DNA from: Gemmatimonadota bacterium
Lineage (GTDB): Bacteria > GCA-2686955
DNA: 6,148 bases
Reading direction: 5' to 3'
Assembly (NCBI GenBank): GCA_026991065.1
Contig: JALXCG010000391.1
Span: 1 to 6,148, forward strand
Position 1 is the first letter of the stretch. Every line of letters starts with the position of its first letter. The notes beneath the pieces were generated by a model. It searched no databases. It had not been told where the DNA came from and was given only the letters and a program-made list of their open reading frames with translations. This document shows positions 1 to 5,765 of the stretch, piece after piece. The position numbers and the translations under genes were made by a program.

Positions 1-789
1 CCCAAGCTCCTCGCCGAGGCCGCCGAGCGACCGCAGGTGGCGACCGCGGGGGCTGAAGAACTCAACCCGGTGCCGCCAGGCGTCGCACACAGCGATGCGG
101 CCATCCGCGGCCTGCGCCACGGCGACCGGGGCGGCGAAGGTCCAGCCGGCCAGTTCCGATTCCGCCAGGTGGGGGTGGGGCCAGCCGGCGGTGTCGAGGA
201 GATGGACCCGCTGCTGTTGGGTTGCGCAAACCAGGATGGTGCCGCCGTGCCCCGGGGCGAGGCCGCGGGCTTCGAGCAGCGCGCCGCGGGGCAGGCCGCG
301 CGCATCCCCCCGGTAGTTGCCGCGGGCGTCGTAGCGATGCAGCGCATCGGCGCCGCTGTTCAGCACCCAGATGTCGCCATTTCCGGCCACGGCGACGCTG
401 GTTGGGAACTGAAGCTGCACCCGTCCCTCGGCGGCGTGGTGAATTCGCCGCCGCACCCGACCATCCCTGGCGAGGAGCAGAATCCGGTGCTTGCCGCTGT
501 CCGCGACCACCAGGTGCCCGCCGCTGCCGCACGCAACTCCGTGTGGAGACGCCAGATGCGCTCGCTGAAAGAGAAACCCGTCGCCCAGCAGCGGCAGGCT
601 CGAATGCAGCTTGTGCAGATCAGTGACTGCGTAGCGGACCCACCACACACGGGGGATGCGCAGCGCCAACGACCGCAGTCGAGGAGGCGCCCAGGCGGTC
701 AGGGGCCACTCGCCCAGATGGCGCCGCACCAGCCCGAAGCGGAGTTCGCCTTGCTCCCGGATCAGATGCAGAACGTGGTGAGGCTTCAT
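1..789 (-). CDS. NHL-repeat beta-propeller protein, partial (C-terminus off the left edge)
   Basis: The minus strand is open from 789 to the window edge and encodes 263 residues with no stop. From about residue 80 it shows four NHL-type repeats: about 80-112 (SPHGVA, then GHLVVADSGKHRILL), 128-158 (FPTSVAVAGNGDIWVLNSG), 174-200, and 217-250 (GRIAVCDAWRHRVEFFSPRG). The pattern 'P.gvAv...G.i.V.D...hRv..f...G' is typical of NHL beta-propellers, which usually have six blades, so one or two blades are probably missing. Residues 1-79 are basic and tryptophan-rich (WPL, WAPPRLRS, RVWWVRY) and match nothing I recognise. No signal peptide is evident. The ATG at 789 is the first good start. A GTG at 795 is the only other start upstream in this frame, and no clear ribosome binding site precedes either. 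It is transcribed away from the oxidase operon. Function is unknown: NHL propellers often bind proteins, RNA or ligands. A 304-residue open frame on the opposite strand (37-951) lacks such repeats and is a shadow. Confidence 0.8.
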   Translation of the reverse strand, partial: MKPHHVLHLIREQGELRFGLVRRHLGEWPLTAWAPPRLRSLALRIPRVWWVRYAVTDLHKLHSSLPLLGDGFLFQRAHLASPHGVACGSGGHLVVADSGKHRILLLARDGRVRRRIHHAAEGRVQLQFPTSVAVAGNGDIWVLNSGADALHRYDARGNYRGDARGLPRGALLEARGLAPGHGGTILVCATQQQRVHLLDTAGWPHPHLAESELAGWTFAAPVAVAQAADGRIAVCDAWRHRVEFFSPRGRHLRSLGGLGEELG

Positions 790-803
790 ATTCACGTGGG
801 GTG

Positions 804-838
804 GCGCAAGTTGTGTGCCGATCCGGTCGGCGTTGCGC
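804..838 (-). repeat. Nested inverted repeat in the leader of the NHL gene
   Basis: GCGCAA (804-809) pairs with TTGCGC (833-838), and inside it GCCGA (817-821) pairs with TCGGC (827-831) around a 5-nt loop. One side carries a 7-nt bulge and the other 1 nt. In RNA read leftward it would form an 11-bp interrupted stem that ends 14 nt before the ATG at 789. It has no U-tract, so it is not a terminator. It could affect translation of the NHL gene, but inverted repeats this short are common by chance in GC-rich DNA. Confidence 0.35.
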
Positions 839-950
839 GACCGGTGTTCGCAATCGGCGCTGTCGGATTCTCTTACGTCCTTTCCCGTCTCTTGTATGGA
901 GTTTCTTACACCGCGAGGGGGCGGTTTGAAGAGGTGCGAATTCAGGGCTG

Positions 951-979
951 AGTATTTTTCTTTCGCAGGGTATTGGCAA
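951..979 (-). promoter_or_regulatory. Candidate sigma70-type promoter for the NHL gene
   Basis: Read on the minus strand, TTGCCA (979-974) is a 5-of-6 match to the -35 consensus. A 17-nt spacer follows, then AATACT (956-951), a 4-of-6 match to the -10 consensus. Transcription would start near 944 and leave a leader of about 155 nt before the ATG at 789. The call rests on pattern match alone. Confidence 0.3.
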
Positions 980-1001
980 ATTGAGGTTGCGCCGTTACGA
1001 T
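973..1001 (+). promoter_or_regulatory. Candidate sigma70-type promoter for the oxidase operon
   Basis: TTGGCA (973-978) matches the -35 consensus at 5 of 6 positions. It is followed by exactly 17 nt and TACGAT (996-1001), which matches the -10 consensus at 4 of 6. Transcription would start near 1008, giving a leader of about 130 nt before the SCO gene. The -35 lies in the same TTGGCAA sequence used by the candidate leftward promoter. A second TACGAT at 1012-1017 has no -35 at proper spacing. The organism's sigma-factor preferences are unknown. Confidence 0.35.
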
Positions 1002-1009
1002 GACGAGAC

Positions 1010-1058
1010 CCTACGATTGTGCGAGATCAACTGTCGAGTAGACTCCTGCGGTCGTAGG
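1010..1058 (+). repeat. Imperfect inverted repeat in the leader of the oxidase operon
   Basis: CCTACGA (1010-1016) is complementary to TCGTAGG (1052-1058), and GAG (1023-1025) to CTC (1043-1045) at symmetric positions. In RNA read rightward, five further pairs between the two blocks are possible, four of them G-U wobbles. The whole could fold into a hairpin of about 49 nt near the 5' end of the predicted operon transcript. No T-tract follows, so it is not a terminator. A 7-bp match at this spacing could arise by chance. Confidence 0.25.
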
Positions 1059-1131
1059 AATCTCTGGTCATGTTTCATGGCTGCCCCATCTTCTCAATCC
1101 CCGCCGCTTCGTGACGAGGCGAGCCATTGCC

Positions 1132-1136
1132 AGGAA
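1132..1136 (+). promoter_or_regulatory. Ribosome binding site that decides the SCO start
   Basis: AGGAA lies 4 nt before the ATG at 1141. The alternative GTG start at 1111 is preceded only by a C-rich run without purine-rich sequence, so the ATG is preferred. Confidence 0.55.
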
Positions 1137-1140
1137 TCGA

Positions 1141-2007
1141 ATGCCGAGACGTATCTTTGGAATCGCTGCCGCTGCCACGGTGCGTGAACGCCGCCCGGGC
1201 CGCGGGTGGTTCGCCGCCGCGCTGAGTGGAACTGCACTTCTATTGGCGATCAGCGCAATACTGATGCGACCGGGTGGGGCGCGGGCGCAGGAGAGCCAAA
1301 CAGCCAGCCCCACCTTCGATGAGAAGCTCGGCGAGATCGTTCCGGGTGACATCGAAGTGATTCTGGATAACGGCAGCAGGGCGCGCCTGGCCGATCTGAT
1401 CGACCGCCCGACCATTCTGTCGATGGTTTACTATGAATGCCCCGGGCTTTGCACCCCGCTGCTCAACGAAATCTGCGATGTGCTGGGCAAGAGTGACCTC
1501 GACCCCGACCGGGAGCCGTTTCAGTTGCTCACGGTGAGTTTCGAGCCGCGCGATACTCCGGCCACGGCGCGCGCTAAGCGGGACAACTACGCGGCCCTGT
1601 TGAGCCGGCCTCTGCCGCGCGATACCTGGCGCTTCTGCACTGCCGATGCGGCCAACATTCAGCGTCTGACCGGGGCGGTGGGCTTTACCTACAAGCGGGT
1701 CGGCGAAGACTACATTCACCCCGGCGGAATTGTCATTCTGTCGCCGACCCGCAAGGTCGTGCGCTACTTCTACGGCACCGAATTTCTGCCCTTCGACTTC
1801 AAGATGGGGGTGATCGAGGCGGCGCGCGAAAATGTGCTGCCGACAACCGCGCGCGTGTTGCGTTTCTGTTACAGCTTCGATCCGGCGGCGCGCGGCTATG
1901 TATTCAACCTGACCCGCGTGGTGGCGTTCGTGATGCTTTTCTCGGCGGCTTTTGCCGTGGGGGTTCTTCTTTTGGTTACCCGGCGACCGCGCCGGCGGGA
2001 GACTTGA
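1141..2007 (+). CDS. SCO1/SenC-family copper chaperone for cytochrome oxidase assembly
   Basis: The protein has 288 residues from the ATG at 1141; a GTG at 1111 would add 10. SCO proteins are thioredoxin-fold, membrane-anchored factors that bind copper and help build or reduce the CuA site of oxidase subunit II on the outer face of the membrane. Visible here are a hydrophobic N-terminal segment (about 23-41) after a basic N-terminus, serving as anchor or signal, and the CxxxC copper motif at C100 and C104 (ECPGLC). The third ligand is likely H193 in YIHPGG, followed by a strand and tail (IVILSPTRKVVRYFYG) typical of the family. A second hydrophobic segment (about 258-279) near the C-terminus is followed by an RRPRRR tail, so the domain may be anchored at both ends, as in several SCO proteins encoded in cox operons. 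It is the first gene of the operon and ends 4 nt before coxA, so it is almost certainly co-transcribed and dedicated to this oxidase. Confidence 0.9.
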   Translation: MPRRIFGIAAAATVRERRPGRGWFAAALSGTALLLAISAILMRPGGARAQESQTASPTFDEKLGEIVPGDIEVILDNGSRARLADLIDRPTILSMVYYECPGLCTPLLNEICDVLGKSDLDPDREPFQLLTVSFEPRDTPATARAKRDNYAALLSRPLPRDTWRFCTADAANIQRLTGAVGFTYKRVGEDYIHPGGIVILSPTRKVVRYFYGTEFLPFDFKMGVIEAARENVLPTTARVLRFCYSFDPAARGYVFNLTRVVAFVMLFSAAFAVGVLLLVTRRPRRRET

Positions 2008-2011
2008 TCCA

Positions 2012-3661
2012 ATGCTTGCTGTCGATACACCCGGCTCCGTGCGACCGTCGCCCAGCTTTCTGCAAGATGCAGGGGGGCGGTCGGGGATCGGCGCCTGGAT
2101 ATTCAGCACCGACCACAAGCGCATCGGCCTGATGTATGCGGCGGCGATGTTCACCTTTTTCATCGTCGGCATGTGCCTGGGGCTGACCATGCGCCTGGAA
2201 CTGATGTTTCCGGGCGAGCAGTTTATCAGCGCCGCGGCCTACAACCGCATCTTCACTCTGCATGGCGTGATTATGGTGTTTCTCTTTATCGTTCCGGGCA
2301 TTCCGGCGGTATTGGGAAATTTCATGCTGCCGCTACAGCTCGGCGCAGAGGATGTCTCCTTCCCGCGGCTGAACCTGGCCAGTTGGTGGATCTACATGAT
2401 CGGCGCCGCGATGGCCCTCGCCTCGCTGGTGGTCGCCGGCGGCGTTCCGGACACCGGCTGGACCTTCTATGCGCCCTATAGCGTGCGCACCGACAGCAGC
2501 GTATCTCTCGCCGTGATGGCGGCATTTGTGCTCGGCTTCTCCTCGATCCTCACCGGCTTGAACTTCATCACCACGATCCATCGCATGCGCGCCAAAGGGA
2601 TGACCTTCTTTCGCATGCCGCTTTTCTGCTGGGGGCTCTACGCCACCGCCTGGATCCAGGTGATCGCCACGCCGGTGGTGGGCATCACCCTGGTGCTGCT
2701 GATGCTGGAGCGCACCCTGGGCATCGGCTTCTTCGACCCCGGCAAGGGCGGCGATCCGATTCTCTACCAGCACCTTTTCTGGATCTACTCCCACCCGGTG
2801 GTCTATGTCATGATCCTGCCGGCCATGGGGATCATCTCGGAGATCCTGCCGGCATTCGCCCGGCGCACGATCTTCGGCTACAAGGCGATCGCCATGTCTT
2901 CCATGGCCATTGCCGCGGTCGGCTACCTTGTGTGGGGGCACCACATGTTCACCGCGGGCATGTCGGACACCGCGCGCTGGGTCTTCAGCCTGCTCACCTT
3001 TCTGGTGGCGATCCCCACCGGCATCAAAGTCTTCAACTGGCTGGCGACACTTTATAAGGGGTCGATCGAGCTGTCGGTGCCGATGCTCTACGCCTTTGCC
3101 TTTATCTTCCTCTTCAGCATCGGCGGCTTGACCGGCATGGTCAACGGTGCGCTCTCCACCGACATCCACGTGCATGATACCGCCTATGTGGTTGGGCATT
3201 TCCACTACACCATGTTCGGCGGGGCCGGCATCGGCTTTTTTGCCGGGCTGCACTACTGGTTCCCAAAGATCACCGGGCGCATGTACAACGACCGGCGGGC
3301 GAAGATAGCCCTGGGGCTGATCTTTGTCGGCTTCAACCTGCTCTACTTCTCCATGCTGATCATGGGAATCCTGGGCATGCCGCGGCGCTACGCTGACTAC
3401 CTGCCGGAGTTTCAGCCCTTCCACATGGCTTCGACCATCGGCGCTCTCATCCTGGTGCCAGGGCTCCTGCTGATGCTGTGGAATCTGTTGCACAGTGCGC
3501 GCACCGGGGCTCCGGCCGGCCCCAACCCCTGGCGCGCGACCACGCTGGAGTGGCAAACCGCTTCGCCGCCGCCGCTGCTCAATTTCGAGGTCGCTCCGGA
3601 GGTCACCACCGGCCCCTACGACTTCACCCACGATCCGCTTCTTCAGGAGAACCCAGCATGA
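2012..3661 (+). CDS. coxA: Cytochrome c oxidase subunit I, A2-type (catalytic subunit)
   Basis: This 549-residue membrane protein has about 12 hydrophobic helices. It carries heme a and the heme a3-CuB centre that reduces oxygen to water and pumps protons. Ligands are visible: H84 and H398 for heme a, H396 for heme a3 (GHFHY), and H261, H310 and H311 for CuB. Y265 (HPVVY) is in place for the His-Tyr cross-link. Also present are K339 and T336 of the K-channel (PTGIKVFNW), D114 and N121 of the D-channel entry (AEDVSFPRLN), H388-D389 near the Mg site, and R458-R459 (GMPRRY) at the heme propionates. The usual Glu of HPEVY is Val263, and Y259-S260 precede the His: the YSHP signature of A2-type oxidases. 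The C-terminus has the usual NPWRATTLEW and SPPP..NF motifs. The start is the ATG at 2012 with GGGAGA at 1997-2002; an in-frame GTG at 1952 would overlap the SCO gene. The stop overlaps the coxC start in an ATGA. Confidence 0.97.
   Translation: MLAVDTPGSVRPSPSFLQDAGGRSGIGAWIFSTDHKRIGLMYAAAMFTFFIVGMCLGLTMRLELMFPGEQFISAAAYNRIFTLHGVIMVFLFIVPGIPAVLGNFMLPLQLGAEDVSFPRLNLASWWIYMIGAAMALASLVVAGGVPDTGWTFYAPYSVRTDSSVSLAVMAAFVLGFSSILTGLNFITTIHRMRAKGMTFFRMPLFCWGLYATAWIQVIATPVVGITLVLLMLERTLGIGFFDPGKGGDPILYQHLFWIYSHPVVYVMILPAMGIISEILPAFARRTIFGYKAIAMSSMAIAAVGYLVWGHHMFTAGMSDTARWVFSLLTFLVAIPTGIKVFNWLATLYKGSIELSVPMLYAFAFIFLFSIGGLTGMVNGALSTDIHVHDTAYVVGHFHYTMFGGAGIGFFAGLHYWFPKITGRMYNDRRAKIALGLIFVGFNLLYFSMLIMGILGMPRRYADYLPEFQPFHMASTIGALILVPGLLLMLWNLLHSARTGAPAGPNPWRATTLEWQTASPPPLLNFEVAPEVTTGPYDFTHDPLLQENPA
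3645..3650 (+). promoter_or_regulatory. Ribosome binding site for coxC inside the end of coxA
   Basis: AGGAGA, a near-perfect Shine-Dalgarno, lies 7 nt before the ATG at 3658. It fixes the coxC start within the overlap and excludes the longer in-frame extension that reads back into coxA to about 3478. Confidence 0.75.
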
Positions 3662-4338
3662 GTGTCGCCAATGCCGCCGGCATGACGCTCCCCGCCGGAA
3701 GCGCCGTGGATCCCGCCGCGGATCCCGCCGCCGCCCACGGCGCCGCCCACCACCAGGACTACGAGGGCGACAAGACGGGGATGTGGCTCTTTCTCTTTAC
3801 CGAGTTCGCCCTCTTTGCCGCCCTCTTTGTGATCTATGGTGTCTACCGCATCATCTACACGCCGGAATTCCACCATGCAGCGGCCAATCTGAATGTTGCC
3901 GCCGGGGTCACCAACACGGTGATTCTGCTCACCAGCAGCTTGACCATGGTGCTGGCGGTCAACGCCCTGCAGCGGGGCGAGAACCGCCGTTCAATGGCGC
4001 TGCTCTGGGCCACCATGGCGCTGGCGCTGGCGTTCATGGTGATCAAGTATTTCGAGTGGGGTGCCAAATTCGAGCACGGCCTCTATCCCGGATCGGAGCA
4101 TCTGCTGGCGATGGATGGCGGTGAAATCGTCTTTTTCGGGCTCTATTTCGTCATGACCGGCCTGCACGGGATCCACGTTCTGCTCGGGGTGGGCGCCATG
4201 CTCTTCCTGCTGCCGCGGATCAAGAGTGGCCGCCAGAGTGCCACCAACTACACACTCACGGAGAACGTCGGCCTCTACTGGCACCTGGTCGATGTGATCT
4301 GGATCTTCCTCTTGCCGCTTTTTTATCTCACCAACTGA
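3658..4338 (+). CDS. coxC: Cytochrome c oxidase subunit III, short five-helix form
   Basis: This 226-residue membrane subunit stabilises subunit I and supports proton uptake; it carries no redox cofactor. I count five hydrophobic segments: about 41-66, 82-103, 112-132, 156-186 and 202-225. The first two helices of the mitochondrial-type seven-helix protein are absent, as is common in bacterial caa3-type enzymes. Family motifs are visible: KTGMWLFLFTEF in the first helix, YFEWGAKFEHGLYPG after the third, TGLHGIHVLLG in the fourth, and YWHLVDVIWIFL in the last. Residues 1-38 are a polar Ala/His-rich tail (DPAADPAA, HGAAHHQDYEGD), partly made of a 12-bp tandem repeat. The start codon overlaps the coxA stop by 4 nt, implying coupled translation. 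Confidence 0.95.
   Translation: MSVANAAGMTLPAGSAVDPAADPAAAHGAAHHQDYEGDKTGMWLFLFTEFALFAALFVIYGVYRIIYTPEFHHAAANLNVAAGVTNTVILLTSSLTMVLAVNALQRGENRRSMALLWATMALALAFMVIKYFEWGAKFEHGLYPGSEHLLAMDGGEIVFFGLYFVMTGLHGIHVLLGVGAMLFLLPRIKSGRQSATNYTLTENVGLYWHLVDVIWIFLLPLFYLTN
3708..3731 (+). repeat. 12-bp perfect tandem repeat in the coxC N-terminal tail
   Basis: GGATCCCGCCGC occurs twice in direct succession (3708-3719 and 3720-3731) and encodes two DPAA units. It keeps the frame and lies in a poorly conserved tail, as expected from replication slippage. Confidence 0.8.
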
Positions 4339-4374
4339 GTGCGACGGCAACGGAACCCGGGAGAAACAGGAATC

Positions 4375-4767
4375 ATGGCCAACCAAGCCAACCAACAGGA
4401 ACAGGCGGCGCGCCCGGAGGGGGCGGCGGGCACTGCTTCGGGCAACGCCACGGACAACATCACCGGCCCCGCCACGGGCAACGCCGCGGCGGCGGTTCAC
4501 CATCTGCTGCCGGACAGTCTCTTTGTCGCCGTATGGGGCGCGCTGGTTGTGCTCACCGCGATCACCAGCGGTGCCTCGGTCTGGTTTCCCGGCACCGTCG
4601 GGCACACCGTGGCGCTCATCGTTACACCCCTCAAAGCCGCCCTGGTGCTCACCTTCTTCATGCACCTCAAATATGAATCCGTCGGCTTTCGCGCCATGCT
4701 TTTTGCCACCCTCGGCATCGTGGTCGTTTTCCTCGGGCTGACCTATATGGACTATCTCTACCGCTGA
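4375..4767 (+). CDS. coxD: Cytochrome c oxidase subunit IV-like protein (caa3 type)
   Basis: This 130-residue protein has three hydrophobic segments (about 48-66, 75-95, 105-127). The conserved stretch TPLKAALVLTFFMHLKYES at the second helix is characteristic of prokaryotic subunit IV of caa3-type oxidases and related quinol oxidases. These small subunits assist assembly or stability and bind no heme. The first 43 residues form a polar, low-complexity extension (NQANQQEQ, then GNAT and GNAA units) that such proteins, usually about 100 residues, generally lack. The ATG at 4375 is preceded by GGGAGA (4359-4364) and AGGAA (4368-4372). A GTG at 4339, directly after the coxC stop, would add 12 residues but has no spaced binding site. 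It lies 36 nt after coxC and 8 nt before coxB, so it is part of the operon. Confidence 0.9.
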   Translation: MANQANQQEQAARPEGAAGTASGNATDNITGPATGNAAAAVHHLLPDSLFVAVWGALVVLTAITSGASVWFPGTVGHTVALIVTPLKAALVLTFFMHLKYESVGFRAMLFATLGIVVVFLGLTYMDYLYR

Positions 4768-4775
4768 GGCCACCC

Positions 4776-5672
4776 ATGATTCAGGCATCGAGTTATGCCG
4801 GCGTTGTTGATGACGCCTTTATCTTTATTCTGGGCACCAGCATCGTGCTGCTCATCGGAGTCACGCTGACGATGCTCTTTTTCGCCTTTCGCTACAGCCG
4901 CGCGCGCAACCCGGTCGCCGCCCAGATCGAAGGCAACATGGTTCTGGAGACCATCTGGACGGTGATCCCCACCGGTCTGGTGCTGATGATGTTCTGGTAT
5001 GGCTGGACCGGCTTTCGCATCATGCGCGATGTCCCCGAGGGGGCGATGGAGATCGAAGCGATCGGCCGCATGTGGTCCTGGGCATTCCGCTATCCGGATG
5101 GCCACACCAGCGACGAACTGGTGGTGCCGCTGCACCAGCCGGTGCGCCTCACCCTCACCTCCGAAGATGTGATCCACAGTTTCTACGTGCCGGCCTTCCG
5201 CATCAAAGAGGATGTGATGCCGGTGGCGCGTCCGGAAAACCGCAACCATCTCTGGTTCCAGGCGGAAAAGACCGGCGAATTCAACGTGCTCTGCGCCGAG
5301 TACTGTGGTGAGCGCCATTCCAAGATGCTCTCCAAGGTCCGCGTGCTGCCGCAGGAGGAGTATGACAACTGGCTCGCGGCGGCCGCCGTGACCCAGGTCG
5401 ACATTCTCAAACTCAAGGGCTGCACCGCCTGCCACAGCCTGGATGGCAGCCGCATTGTCGGCCCCTCTTTCCGCGGCATCTTCGGCAGCACCGAGACGGT
5501 GGTCAGCGGCGGCACCGAGCACCAGGTGGTGGTGGACGCGGAGTATGTCCGCAAGTCACTGGCCGAGCCGCTGGCCGATGTGGTCAAAGGTTACCCGCCG
5601 GCCATGCCGCCGCAGCAGCTCACCGACGACGAGATCGCGGCGGTGATTGCCCGCTTGCAGGAGTTGCGCTAA
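4776..5672 (+). CDS. coxB: Cytochrome c oxidase subunit II with fused C-terminal cytochrome c domain (caa3 type)
   Basis: The 298-residue protein accepts electrons outside the membrane and passes them through CuA to subunit I. Two transmembrane helices (about 12-37 and 57-80) are followed by a cupredoxin domain (about 88-192). Its aromatic motif is RMWSWAFRYPDG (98-109). The CuA ligands are complete: H134 (VIHSFYVP), C173, E175, C177, H181 and M184 (CAEYCGERHSKM). A linker (about 193-212) leads to a small monoheme domain with C216-T-A-C219-H220 and the likely axial Met277 (PPAMPP), ending at the C-terminus. Such a fusion defines caa3-type oxidases. No cleavable signal peptide is obvious at the N-terminus. 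TGAGG at the coxD stop (4765-4769) serves as binding site for the ATG at 4776. Being last of the core subunits is unusual, since subunit II often comes first. The heme domain is strikingly like the next gene's product. Confidence 0.97.
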   Translation: MIQASSYAGVVDDAFIFILGTSIVLLIGVTLTMLFFAFRYSRARNPVAAQIEGNMVLETIWTVIPTGLVLMMFWYGWTGFRIMRDVPEGAMEIEAIGRMWSWAFRYPDGHTSDELVVPLHQPVRLTLTSEDVIHSFYVPAFRIKEDVMPVARPENRNHLWFQAEKTGEFNVLCAEYCGERHSKMLSKVRVLPQEEYDNWLAAAAVTQVDILKLKGCTACHSLDGSRIVGPSFRGIFGSTETVVSGGTEHQVVVDAEYVRKSLAEPLADVVKGYPPAMPPQQLTDDEIAAVIARLQELR

Positions 5673-5765
5673 ACTAGACCTTTTTGTTCAGGAATTCCGC
5701 GGCTCGCTGCGCGCCCCCGCGTTTGCGCCGCGCCCGCGTCATCTCCGCCCAGTTGGAAAGCACCC
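5673..5765. other. 93-nt gap between coxB and the cytochrome c gene
   Basis: This is the largest gap inside the cluster. It holds a TTTTT run (5681-5685) with no stem before it, the palindrome GGAATTCC (5691-5698), a weak CGCGGC/GCCGCG pairing (5698-5703 with 5727-5732), and the ribosome binding site GGAAAG (5755-5760). I see no convincing terminator or promoter, so read-through from the oxidase genes is likely. Confidence 0.5.

Larger units (their letters stand above)
790..1140. other. Divergent intergenic region between the NHL gene and the oxidase operon
   Basis: This stretch of about 350 nt separates two divergent genes, and its middle (about 940-1000) is less GC-rich than the flanks. 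I see no convincing coding sequence in it: the short frames here show no family features. The minus-strand frame of the NHL gene stays stop-free up to about 1026 but contains no ATG, GTG or TTG other than the GTG at 795. The region holds the candidate promoters and inverted repeats listed separately, and it probably contains the control signals for both transcription units. Confidence 0.7.

Noticed and set aside
37-951. A 304-residue open frame on the plus strand
   Set aside because: It is antisense to the NHL-repeat gene, has no recognisable motifs or hydrophobic pattern, and its composition is that of a GC-rich shadow frame.
1004-1025. Direct repeat of TACGAT followed by CGAGA-like sequence (996 and 1012) as a regulator site
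   Set aside because: Only the 6-bp core repeats exactly, and the first copy is better explained as the candidate -10 box. This is too little to support an operator.
1240-2190. A 316-residue minus-strand frame covering the SCO gene
   Set aside because: The plus strand encodes a full SCO protein with its CxxxC motif. The reverse frame has no family features.
2333-3631. A 432-residue open frame on the minus strand inside coxA
   Set aside because: coxA is certain from its metal ligands and full length. The antisense frame is rich in His, Arg, Gly, Asp and Glu, as expected from the reverse of membrane-protein codons in GC-rich DNA.
3991-4788. A 265-residue minus-strand frame over coxC and coxD
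   Set aside because: It is a shadow of two well-supported oxidase subunit genes.
4758-5522. A 254-residue minus-strand frame over coxB
   Set aside because: It is antisense to a gene with a complete CuA site and a heme motif.
5681-5732. Possible transcription terminator between coxB and the cytochrome gene
   Set aside because: The TTTTT run precedes the only weak stem and does not follow it. The stem is 6 bp with a 23-nt loop, so it does not resemble an intrinsic terminator.
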